Source: Pseudomonas sp. CC120222-01a (lineage in GTDB: Bacteria; Pseudomonadota; Gammaproteobacteria; Pseudomonadales; Pseudomonadaceae). From it: a stretch of 64,000 nt of DNA. Position 1 is the first letter of the stretch; each line of letters begins with the position of its first letter. This document shows, in pieces, positions 18,668 to 26,184 of this stretch. The notes under the pieces are model-generated. The model was given only the letters and a program-made list of their open reading frames with translations, was not told the DNA's origin and did not search any database. The position numbers were made by a program, and so were the translations under genes. The DNA lies in the NCBI RefSeq assembly GCF_003097235.1, contig NZ_QEQQ01000004.1:1-64000 (forward strand). The letters are read 5' to 3'.

Positions 18668-19756
18668 ATGCAGGAAAACAGCTTCGCCTTCCGCCTCAAG
18701 GAACTGCTGGAACACAACAAGCTGACGCTGCAGGCAGTCGGTACCGCCCTCGGTATCTCCCGCACCGCTGTCCACAAATGGACCAAGGGCGGGGAAATCG
18801 ACTACGACAACCTGCGCAAGCTCGCCGACTTCCTGCGGGTGAACTGGATCTGGCTGCGCTATGGCCAGGAGGCCCTGAGCAGCGTGCAGCATGCGGAGCC
18901 CGTCGAACTGCCGATGACCGACCTGCGCCGCCGCTACGCCGCCGAGATCATGGAAAACGAAGCCCGCATGAAGCTTGCCCAGGAAGCCGCGCGGATCGTG
19001 ACCTGGGAATGGAACCTGATCAGCGACGAGTTGACCTACTCACCGAACGTCGAGGACGTTTACGGCTGGACCATCAGCGCGAACGAAGACTTCTGGAGCC
19101 ATCTCCCCGAGGAGGACGTCGAGGCGATGCAGGCGATGTACGACCGCATCATCCGCTCGGGTGAAAACTGCGAATACGATTACCGGATGTCCCAGCCCGA
19201 CGGCAGCGTGCGCTGGATCTCGTCGCGCTCGACGGTGGTCCACGACGCGGCAGGCCGGCCGATCAAGATCGTCGGCATCAGCATGGACAACACCGCGCGC
19301 AAGCTGACAGAGGAAGCGCTGCGCACCAGCGAGGAGCGCTTCCGCTCGATCTTCGAACTGAGCGAAGGCGCGCTCGCCTTCATTCATCTGGATGGCCGCT
19401 TGCAGCGCGTCAACGACAGCCTGTGTGCACTGCTCGGCTACAGCCAGCAGGATTTGTGCGCGCTGAATTTCCAACAGATCACCCACCCCGATGACCTGCA
19501 GGCCAACCTGAGCCTGCTGGTGCAGTTGCTGGCAGGCTCGATCAACCGCTACGTGGTCGAAAAGCGCGTACGTTGCGGCGATGGCAGCTACAAGTGGGTG
19601 AGGGTGCGGACCTCCATCCAGCGCCAGGGCGATGGCGCTGCCGATTACCTCATCAGCGTTTTCGAAGACATCCACGCGGCCAAGGTGGAGCAGCAGGCGT
19701 TGCTGATGAAAATCGAAGCCTTGGAGTCGCAGCTGGCGGGTAGCCCGATTTCCTAG
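18668..19756 (+). CDS. XRE-type HTH regulator with two PAS domains
   Basis: A 362-residue protein of unusual build. An N-terminal helix-turn-helix (about 5-65; LQAVGTALGISRTAVHKWTK as recognition region) is followed by a linker helix. Two PAS/PAC modules come next, at about 100-210 (TWEWNLISDELTYSPNVEDV to IKIVGISMDNTARK) and about 220-345 (RFRSIFELSEGALAFIHLDG to ISVFEDIHAAK). A short coiled tail ends the protein. No kinase, GGDEF or sigma-54 domain follows, so PAS sensing would act directly on DNA binding. It lies just after cntB in the same direction and is the best local candidate to control the carnitine genes. The ATG at 18668 is favoured because a promoter-like TATACT lies after the alternative ATG at 18626. 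Confidence 0.8.
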   Translation: MQENSFAFRLKELLEHNKLTLQAVGTALGISRTAVHKWTKGGEIDYDNLRKLADFLRVNWIWLRYGQEALSSVQHAEPVELPMTDLRRRYAAEIMENEARMKLAQEAARIVTWEWNLISDELTYSPNVEDVYGWTISANEDFWSHLPEEDVEAMQAMYDRIIRSGENCEYDYRMSQPDGSVRWISSRSTVVHDAAGRPIKIVGISMDNTARKLTEEALRTSEERFRSIFELSEGALAFIHLDGRLQRVNDSLCALLGYSQQDLCALNFQQITHPDDLQANLSLLVQLLAGSINRYVVEKRVRCGDGSYKWVRVRTSIQRQGDGAADYLISVFEDIHAAKVEQQALLMKIEALESQLAGSPIS

Positions 19757-19809
19757 GGCACTGACAACAGAGCCTTGGGCGGTGTTTGCTCAGGGACCGA
19801 AGGCGCCAT

Positions 19810-20259
19810 TCAATTGCTCAGTCGCTTCTCCATTGGCTGATAGATCAGTCCAGCAACCTCGCCGACTGCCCCTGCCAGTGCAAAACCGTAACGTTCATAA
19901 GCTGCCACTGAAGACAGCGACGCCCTGACGGTGACTACGTTGGCCCTGGCCTGCTGCAGCGCCGAACTCATCAGGCGCTTGCCAATACCGCGGCGCTGCC
20001 AGGCTGGCGCAACGAACAGCATCGCTACATGGCGCCCTTCCTTGAGTTCAATAAGCCCGGCCAGGGTCCCTTCTACGATACAAACCAGTGTCAGGTTGTC
20101 ACCAGCCATTCGTTCAGCTAATGCCTCCTGTGCAGCAATCTTGGTGAATGTTGCCACTCCCTGGGCCGAGACCGAGGGGGCAACCGCCAGCATGAACGAC
20201 TCAAGGCACAAGGCATTGGCGCTTGGCAGGTCTTCGTGAGTCATCTTTCGTATTTGCAT
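19810..20259 (-). CDS. GNAT-family N-acetyltransferase
   Basis: A 149-residue single-domain acetyltransferase. The start MQIRKMTHEDLPSANALCLE is the usual GNAT strand-helix opening. HVAMLFVAPAWQRRGIGKRL carries the acetyl-CoA motif QRRGIG at about 93-98, and SSVAAYERYGF is the C-terminal motif. The gene is isolated, converging on the XRE-PAS gene, with a REP hairpin upstream. Substrate unknown. Confidence 0.85.
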   Translation of the reverse strand: MQIRKMTHEDLPSANALCLESFMLAVAPSVSAQGVATFTKIAAQEALAERMAGDNLTLVCIVEGTLAGLIELKEGRHVAMLFVAPAWQRRGIGKRLMSSALQQARANVVTVRASLSSVAAYERYGFALAGAVGEVAGLIYQPMEKRLSN

Positions 20260-20400
20260 GGTCGTCCTCCGTGACTTGAGTTGGGTATTTCTACCGCGAA
20301 AGATCTGATTTTGCGATGGGCAGCAACCTCACCAAGAGGCTGAAGGTTCCTGACCAGCAGACGCTGAAAAATAACTGGTTTCGTGAGCGCGATGCGCACT

Positions 20401-20493
20401 CTGTGGGAGCGGGCGTGTCGAACCGCCGCGAACACCGGCGCAGCCGGTGCCAGACTCCGCGTTGAATTCTTCGCGGGCACGCCCGCTCCCACA
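20401..20493. repeat. REP hairpin (GTGGGAGCGG family)
   Basis: TGTGGGAGCGGGCGTG opens the element and its reverse complement CACGCCCGCTCCCACA closes it at 20493, with an inner ACCGGCGCAGCCGGT hairpin. It lies between two leftward genes, an acetyltransferase and a permease. Confidence 0.85.
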
Positions 20494-20594
20494 AAGATTG
20501 CTGTCCCGCTCACCGGCAGCAACGGGTCGAAATCGGCCGCTCGAAAGCTTGCGCGGCTCCCGCAAGAGCCGCGCAAGCCTTGAGTGCCGCATTA

Positions 20595-21956
20595 TCAGGT
20601 CTTGACGGTGCCGGTCGCCACAGCCTTGCGCTTGCTCATCAGTACGTAATAGCAGGCTGCCGGGAACAGCAGCCCCACCAACCAAGCCAGGTCGATGCCC
20701 TGCAGCGAAGCTGCGACCGGCCCGACGTAGAGGGAGGTGTTCATGAACGGAATCTCCAGCGCGATGGTGGCGAGGAACACGCCCACCGCGATCCAGTTGA
20801 CCCGGCCGTAGATGCCCGACGGGTCGAAGATATCGGCAATCTGGTAAACCCCTTTACGCAGCGCGTAGTAGTCCACCAGGTTGATCGCCGTCCAGGGGAT
20901 CAAAAAGTAGCTCATGAAAAAGATGAAGTTCAGGAAGAACTGGATGAAGTCATCCTGGGCCAACGTGCACAACGCCGTCGCCAACCCACAGATCACCAGC
21001 ATGAAGCCTGCGCGTACCCCGGGGGTGACCTTCAGCGCCGCGAACGGCTCGATCACTGTTACCGTCGACATGAAGGCGCCATACAGGTTGAACACGTTGA
21101 TCGCGATCTGCCCGTAGAGCACGAACGCCACCGCCAGCAAGGTGCTGCCACCGAGCACGCCGAGCAGTTGCAGGCCGACGTTGTCGGAAAAGCCGGCGAT
21201 GGCCTTGGCCAGCACCGCACCCAGCAGCATCATCCAGCTGCCGCCGATGACCGTGCCCGCGTAGCTGTACCAGAACACCTGCCGTGTGGACGTGCGGGTT
21301 GGCAGATAGCGCGAGTAGTCGGCCACGTAAGGCGCATAGGACAACTGCCAGGTCACTGCGATGCTCACCGAGGCGAGGAAGCTGGCCAGGTTGAAGCCTT
21401 GCGCAGACCATTGGCCAGCGTCCATCGGCAACGCCAGGGCGAGCAGGGTGGCGATGCCGAAGACCGCGATCGACAGCAACGACAGCAGCTTCTGCAGTCG
21501 GTGGATAAGCTGATAGCCGAACAGCGCCACCAGGAAGCACAGGCCGCCGAGCAGGGCGATGTTGCCGCCGTTGCCGAACGGGCTGGCACTGGCGATGGCC
21601 TGGGCGGCCAGCAGCGTGTTGCTGACGAAGAACCCCAGGTAGATGAGCATCACGAACAGCAACGGCACGATGGCGCCGAACACGCCGAACTGCGCGCGGC
21701 TCTGGATCATCTGCGGGATGCCCAGGCGCGGGCCCTGTGCGGAATGCGAGGCCATGAAGATCGCGCCGATCAACGAGCCGAGCAGAATCGACAGCGCGCT
21801 CCAGAACAGGTTGAGCCCCATGCTGATCGGCAGCACACCGGCAGCCACCGTGGTGATGTTGGCGTTGGCGCCAAACCAGACGAAGAACAGTGAGCGCGGT
21901 TCGCCATGGCGTTCGGCTTCCGGGATGAAGTCGATGCTTCTTTTCTCTACTTTCAT
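20595..21956 (-). CDS. Cytosine-permease-like NCS1 transporter
   Basis: A 453-residue NCS1 symporter of the CodB branch with about 12 membrane segments. RSLFFVWFGANANITTVAAG near 21-40 is the conserved helix-1 start, followed by GPRLGIPQMIQSRAQFGVFG (about 74-93). SYAPYVADYSRYLP in the middle is typical of cytosine/purine permeases. The isochorismatase-family gene is 12 bases upstream in the same direction, so the two form an operon. Cargo is probably an N-heterocycle or amide-like nitrogen source that the hydrolase helps to degrade; this is inferred from pairing. Confidence 0.87.
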   Translation of the reverse strand: MKVEKRSIDFIPEAERHGEPRSLFFVWFGANANITTVAAGVLPISMGLNLFWSALSILLGSLIGAIFMASHSAQGPRLGIPQMIQSRAQFGVFGAIVPLLFVMLIYLGFFVSNTLLAAQAIASASPFGNGGNIALLGGLCFLVALFGYQLIHRLQKLLSLLSIAVFGIATLLALALPMDAGQWSAQGFNLASFLASVSIAVTWQLSYAPYVADYSRYLPTRTSTRQVFWYSYAGTVIGGSWMMLLGAVLAKAIAGFSDNVGLQLLGVLGGSTLLAVAFVLYGQIAINVFNLYGAFMSTVTVIEPFAALKVTPGVRAGFMLVICGLATALCTLAQDDFIQFFLNFIFFMSYFLIPWTAINLVDYYALRKGVYQIADIFDPSGIYGRVNWIAVGVFLATIALEIPFMNTSLYVGPVAASLQGIDLAWLVGLLFPAACYYVLMSKRKAVATGTVKT

Positions 21957-21968
21957 GTCGTTCTCCCC

Positions 21969-22643
21969 TCAGCACTGAGCAGCAAGTTGGCGTTCGAAGC
22001 GCGCAATCGTCTGCACGAACGCGTCTGGCTCATGGGCGAGGTGGTCGGGTTCTGCGCTGCGCACGGAGGCTGCCGGCTGGTGGTTCCAGCTGCGCAGCAA
22101 CTGCTCGGTGGCGAAGACTTCCAGCCCATAGAGCCAGTTGGAGAGGATGAACAGTGCCGAATAGTGGGCGGCGAGCGTGGTCGCCGTGCAGGCGTCGGCG
22201 ACCAGCACCAGCTGGAAGTCGTGCTGGTAGGCATCGAACAGGCTGCTCATCACGCACACGTCGGTCAGTACACCGATCACCACCAGCCGCTTGATGCCGC
22301 GGCCTTTCAAAGTCTGGGCCAGGCGCGTGCCGTGAAAGGCGCTGTAGCGCTGCTTGTCGATCACCACGTCACCGGCCTGCGGTGCCAGGGCGTCGATGAT
22401 TTCGATGGCCGGGGTGCCGGCCCGGTAGGTGGTTGGCCGGCCTTGCGCGTCGACCGGTTCGCCGAGTGCCAGATCGCGGCCTTGCGCGTCGTTGACGTGG
22501 CGGGTGTAGAACAGCGGCAGGTTGCGGCTGCGGGCGCCGTCAATCAGCGTGGCGGCGTTGTCGATCACAGTGTCCAGGCGCGGCAGGGGGAAGCTGTCCT
22601 CCTGCTGCAGGTCGATCACGAGAATAGCGGTGTCTTGAGTCAT
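21969..22643 (-). CDS. Isochorismatase-family cysteine hydrolase
   Basis: A 224-residue alpha/beta hydrolase of the isochorismatase/nicotinamidase family. It starts MTQDTAILVIDLQQEDSF with the catalytic Asp in VIDLQ, has the lysine in VVIDKQRYSAFHGT, and the nucleophile Cys in GVLTDVCVMSS (about 150). That completes the Asp-Lys-Cys triad. Members hydrolyse amides such as nicotinamide, N-carbamoylsarcosine or ureidoacrylate; which one cannot be said. ATG at 22643 with GGAAGAAA upstream. It forms an operon with the cytosine-permease-like gene. Confidence 0.87.
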   Translation of the reverse strand: MTQDTAILVIDLQQEDSFPLPRLDTVIDNAATLIDGARSRNLPLFYTRHVNDAQGRDLALGEPVDAQGRPTTYRAGTPAIEIIDALAPQAGDVVIDKQRYSAFHGTRLAQTLKGRGIKRLVVIGVLTDVCVMSSLFDAYQHDFQLVLVADACTATTLAAHYSALFILSNWLYGLEVFATEQLLRSWNHQPAASVRSAEPDHLAHEPDAFVQTIARFERQLAAQC

Positions 22644-23120
22644 TGGATTTCTTCCAGGTGCAGGACCCCGGGCGCTGCACCAAGGGCGCGCCAGGCGGTT
22701 CTGCGGATACAGGTGCGCGGGCGCCGCGACAGCGGTGCCTGCGTGGATCGAGCGCAACGCTCGTGGAAGAAATCAGCCGACTATCTGCCAGAAACCGTTC
22801 TGCTTGGCGGCGACTGCGGCGGGAAGGCGTTGCAGGGTGACCTGCAACGGTGCCGCGGCTCGGCGCAGGAACCCGTTCATGGCCCCGTATGGCAAGGCGC
22901 GCACCCAGCCAGACCGGCGGGTGCGAAACCTGGCAATGTGGGAGGGGAGGCGGGCCATGAACAGAACACTCGCGTGATGGGTCCAGTCATGGCAGCAAAA
23001 CTCGGGCCAATGCCGCAAATGCGCTGGGAGTGGCGGTATTGGCGGGTTGAGCTTGGTAGTGTTACTTTCTGGTATGTGGTATGCCGTAATACTGTGCTAC
23101 CAAGCGTATCAACCTGACGC
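22644..23120. other. Intergenic region with an inverted repeat at 23051-23105
   Basis: About 480 bases upstream of the hydrolase-permease operon with no gene I can support. GCTTGGTAG (23051-23059) and CTACCAAGC (23097-23105) are perfect inverted repeats. Between them TGGTATG occurs twice in tandem and GTAT/ATAC half-sites flank GCCGTA. This could be a terminator of the enoyl-CoA isomerase gene or an operator cluster. A leftward frame of 62 codons (start 22958) was considered and not called. Confidence 0.4.
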
Positions 23121-23876
23121 TCAGGCACCCTTGCGCGATACCATCGCGGTCAAGGCGGCCCTGGCTTCATCGCTGTTGAGCCGCTCGATGAACAACAGGC
23201 CTTCCTTGGCCACCGTTGCGGCCAGCGCTTCGCGCTGCCCATCCTTGAGCAGACGCCTGCTGATGCGCAGCGCATCGGCAGGCAGCTGCTGCAGGCGCCG
23301 CGCCAGCTTGACGGCGGCAGCCAGGCATTGCGTGCCATCGTCGAACAGTTCGCTCGCCAGGCCCCACTGCACGGCCTGTTCGCCATTCAGCGCCTGGTTG
23401 CACAGCAACAGCTGCGCCGCCCGCGCATGCCCGAGCATCTGTGGCAGCAACAGGCTCGCGCCAAACTCCGGGCACACGCCCAGCGCCACGAATGGGGTGC
23501 GCAGCTTGGCGTCACGGCTGATCAGTACCTGGTCGCAGTGCAGCAACAGCGTGGTGCCGATGCCGATCGCCGGCCCAGCCACCGCGGCGATCAGCGGTTT
23601 GTCCAGCGCCAGCACCGCCCACATCATGCGGAACACCGGGCTCTGCAGGTCGGTCGGGGGCTGGTCGAGAAAGTCCGGCAAGTCGTTGCCGGCGGTGAAA
23701 CACTCGGTGCTGCCGGTGATCAGGATCACTTCGACCTGCGGGTCATTGTTGGCCGCTTCGAACAGCTCCGCCAGCCGCGTGTACATGGCGTTGGTCAGGG
23801 CGTTGAGTTTGTCCGCACGGTTCAGGCGCAGGGTCAGCAGGCCTTCGTCGAGCTGCTGGTGGATCAGGTCGGTCAT
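23121..23876 (-). CDS. Enoyl-CoA hydratase/isomerase family protein
   Basis: A 251-residue crotonase-fold protein. The oxyanion-hole segments are FTAGNDLPDF (about 60-69) and AGPAIGIGTTLLLHCD (about 100-115). The later VALGVCPEFGASLLLPQMLG places a Glu at the position typical of enoyl-CoA isomerases (PEFGASLLLP type). It therefore more likely moves a double bond than hydrates one, though this is not certain. It is divergent from a TetR regulator, which probably controls it. Confidence 0.85.
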   Translation of the reverse strand: MTDLIHQQLDEGLLTLRLNRADKLNALTNAMYTRLAELFEAANNDPQVEVILITGSTECFTAGNDLPDFLDQPPTDLQSPVFRMMWAVLALDKPLIAAVAGPAIGIGTTLLLHCDQVLISRDAKLRTPFVALGVCPEFGASLLLPQMLGHARAAQLLLCNQALNGEQAVQWGLASELFDDGTQCLAAAVKLARRLQQLPADALRISRRLLKDGQREALAATVAKEGLLFIERLNSDEARAALTAMVSRKGA

Positions 23877-23946
23877 GGGCAGTGCCTCTGTTGTTGTTAT
23901 CGTGCCCGAGTATAAACAGGCTTTCGCGACCGAGGCGAGTTGCTAT

Positions 23947-23962
23947 ACAGTCGTTCAACTGT
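23947..23962. promoter_or_regulatory. Inverted repeat in the TetR / enoyl-CoA isomerase divergent region
   Basis: ACAGT (23947-23951), 6 bases, ACTGT (23958-23962), 20 bases before the TetR gene. It is a candidate operator for the neighbouring TetR protein; the arms are short, so it could be chance. Confidence 0.35.
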
Positions 23963-23982
23963 GCGATTCACGAGAGCCCCCC

Positions 23983-24630
23983 ATGACCCAGGAAGCCCGC
24001 TTCAGCCGCATGCTGCCCGAACTGCGCAAGGCCAATCTGGTCGAGGCCACCCTGGCCTGCCTGAAGCGCCATGGCTTCCAGGGCGCGTCGATCCGCAAGA
24101 TTTCCGCCGAAGCCGGCGTCTCGGTGGGCCTGATCAGCCACCACTATTCGGGCAAGGACGAGCTGGTCGCCGAAGCCTACATGGCGGTCACCGGCCGGGT
24201 CATGCAACTGCTGCGCGAGGCCATGGCCCAGGTCGCGCCCAATGCCCGCGAACGGCTGTCGGCATTCTTCCGCGGCTCGTTCAGCGCCGAACTGCTCGAC
24301 CCGCAGCTGCTCGACGCCTGGCTGGCATTCTGGGGCGCGGTTAAGACCGCCGAGGCGATCAACCAGGTGCACGACCACTCCTACGGCGAATACCGCCGCG
24401 AACTGCGCACGCTGCTCGCTGACCTGGCGCGGGAGGAGGGCTGGGAACACTTCGATGCCGACCTCGCCGCCATCAGCCTCAGCGCCTTGCTCGACGGCCT
24501 GTGGCTGGAGTCCGGGCTGAACCCGGGCACCTTCACCCCGGCCCAGGGCGTGCAGATCTGCGAGGCCTGGGTCGATGGCCTGCAGGCCGGCGGTCGGCAA
24601 CGCTTCAGTACAGCCCCCGAGGGCTGTTGA
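23983..24630 (+). CDS. TetR-family transcriptional regulator (BetI-like)
   Basis: A 215-residue TetR repressor. The N-terminal HTH is LVEATLACLKRHGFQGASIR followed by KISAEAGVSVGLISHHYSGK. This closely follows the BetI pattern (SxGLISHYFxGK), and DPQLLDAWLAFWGAVKTAEA later also resembles BetI. BetI senses choline, but no betaine synthesis genes are here. The divergent enoyl-CoA isomerase-like gene is the nearest target, so the ligand is open. ATG at 23983. Confidence 0.85.
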   Translation: MTQEARFSRMLPELRKANLVEATLACLKRHGFQGASIRKISAEAGVSVGLISHHYSGKDELVAEAYMAVTGRVMQLLREAMAQVAPNARERLSAFFRGSFSAELLDPQLLDAWLAFWGAVKTAEAINQVHDHSYGEYRRELRTLLADLAREEGWEHFDADLAAISLSALLDGLWLESGLNPGTFTPAQGVQICEAWVDGLQAGGRQRFSTAPEGC

Positions 24631-24706
24631 TCGACCGTTCAGCAGTCGCTAGTCTTGGCCCACTCTAATAAAAAAATCGCCTTCGGGCGCTTCAGGACTA
24701 CCCGCA

Positions 24707-25423
24707 ATGACCTCTCAGGTACTGATCGTCGATGACGATCCGCTGATTCGTGACTTGCTCCAGGCTTACCTGTCCCAGGAAGGCTATACCGTCCACTGCG
24801 CCGCCACCGCGGAACAGGCCGAAACGCTGCTGAGCGAGCAGCCGGTGGAACTGGTGATGCTCGACATCCGCCTGCCCGGCAAGGACGGCTTGACCCTGAC
24901 CCGCGAGCTGCGGGTGCGCTCGGAAGTGGGGATCATCCTGATCACCGGGCGCAACGACGAGATCGACCGCATCGTCGGCCTGGAATGCGGCGCCGACGAT
25001 TATGTCAGCAAGCCACTCAACCCCCGCGAACTGGTGTCGCGCGCGAAGAACCTGATCCGTCGCGTGCGCCACGCCCAGGGCGCCCGGCCAGTCAGCGTCG
25101 CCACGACCACCCTCAAGCAGTTCGGCGAATGGTCGCTGGACTGCGACCGCCGCCGTCTGATCGATGCGCAAGGCGGCGAAACCCTGTTGACCCATGGCGA
25201 GTTCCAGCTGCTCAGCGTGTTCCTGCGCAACAGCGGCCATACCCTGAGCCGCGACCAGCTGATGGACCAGATCCGCAACCGTGAGTGGGTGCCCAACGAC
25301 CGTTCCATCGACGTGCTGGTCGGCCGCTTGCGTCGCAAGCTGCACGACGACCCCGCCGAACCCGAGCTGATCATCACCATCCACGGCGCCGGCTACCTGT
25401 TCACTGCCAGCGTGGCCGCGTGA
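24707..25423 (+). CDS. aruR: Two-component response regulator AruR (OmpR family)
   Basis: A 238-residue OmpR/PhoB-type regulator. The receiver domain (1-120) has the acidic Asp9-Asp11, phospho-acceptor Asp53 (MLDIRLPGKDG) and Lys102 (YVSKPLNP). The DNA-binding winged helix (about 135-235) includes LTHGEFQLLSVFLRNSGHTL and RSIDVLVGRLRRKL. The position next to aruS, an amino-acid permease and aruHI matches the AruRS system that activates the arginine transaminase pathway in P. aeruginosa, as I recall it; the name rests on that synteny. Its stop overlaps the GTG of the next gene. Confidence 0.82.
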   Translation: MTSQVLIVDDDPLIRDLLQAYLSQEGYTVHCAATAEQAETLLSEQPVELVMLDIRLPGKDGLTLTRELRVRSEVGIILITGRNDEIDRIVGLECGADDYVSKPLNPRELVSRAKNLIRRVRHAQGARPVSVATTTLKQFGEWSLDCDRRRLIDAQGGETLLTHGEFQLLSVFLRNSGHTLSRDQLMDQIRNREWVPNDRSIDVLVGRLRRKLHDDPAEPELIITIHGAGYLFTASVAA

Positions 25424-26184
25424 ACCAGTACCTGTTCGGCCTGCTGATGCTGCTGGCCAGCGGTGCCCTGCAGGCCGCCGAGACCGTGCGCTACTGCGAT
25501 TACCCGGTGTACCCACCAGTGTCGTGGAGCGATGGCAAGCAGCCGCGCGGGCTGGCGCCGACGGTGGTGCGCGAGCTGTTCGGGCGGCTGGGCTACCAGG
25601 TCGAGATGGTCGTGCTGGGCAACTGGCAACGCTGCCTGATCGACGCTGCCGAAGGGCGGGTGGATGTGGTGCTGGCCTATACCTCGGAGCAGCGTGCCAG
25701 GACGATGCGCTTCTCGCAGGTGCCCGTGCTGCGCGAGGAGGTGGCGGTGTTCGCCAACCGTCAACACCCGCTGCAGTTCGACAAGCTCGAAGACCTGGCC
25801 AGGTACCGCGGCGGGCTACTGTTCGGCGAAAGCTACGGCCCGGCGTTCGACCGCTTCGTCGCGCAGCACCAGAACATCGAGTGGGTGTCGGACAGCGGGC
25901 AGAACTTCGGCAAGCTGATTCGCGGGCGTATCGACTTCGTGGTCCAGGAGCGGCGCACCGGCCAGCTGTTCGTCGAGCACCTGCCCGGCGCCCAGGACAT
26001 TGTCGCGCTGCCCCCGGCCCTGAGCGTCGACTACCTGCGCGTGGCGGTGTCGCGCCACTCGCCGTTGAGCGCGCGCATGGCTGACATCGACGCGCAACTG
26101 CAGCAGATGACCGACGCCGGCGAGCTGGAGCGCTGGCTGCATGAAAGCGAGGTCACCTACCGCGACATGGTCAGCCAGCCATGA
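25420..26184 (+). CDS. Periplasmic solute-binding protein (family 3) between aruR and aruS
   Basis: A 254-residue secreted binding-protein-like polypeptide. It has a short signal peptide (LFGLLMLLASGALQA), then ETVRYCDYPVYPPVSWSDGK, the opening of a family-3 amino-acid-binding fold. EGRVDVVLAYTSEQRARTMR and LIRGRIDFVVQERRTGQLFV are the hinge-region segments of that fold. It starts with GTG overlapping the aruR stop (GTGA at 25420) and ends overlapping the aruS start (ATGA at 26181). There is no ABC permease nearby. Tight coupling with both two-component genes suggests it delivers a ligand, perhaps arginine, to the AruS sensor domain. Ligand and role are inferred. Confidence 0.78.
   Translation: MNQYLFGLLMLLASGALQAAETVRYCDYPVYPPVSWSDGKQPRGLAPTVVRELFGRLGYQVEMVVLGNWQRCLIDAAEGRVDVVLAYTSEQRARTMRFSQVPVLREEVAVFANRQHPLQFDKLEDLARYRGGLLFGESYGPAFDRFVAQHQNIEWVSDSGQNFGKLIRGRIDFVVQERRTGQLFVEHLPGAQDIVALPPALSVDYLRVAVSRHSPLSARMADIDAQLQQMTDAGELERWLHESEVTYRDMVSQP

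Noticed and set aside
22773..22958. Possible small leftward protein of 62 codons (MARLPSHIARFRTRR...)
   Set aside because: No ribosome site, no recognised family, and unusual composition; not enough to call a gene.
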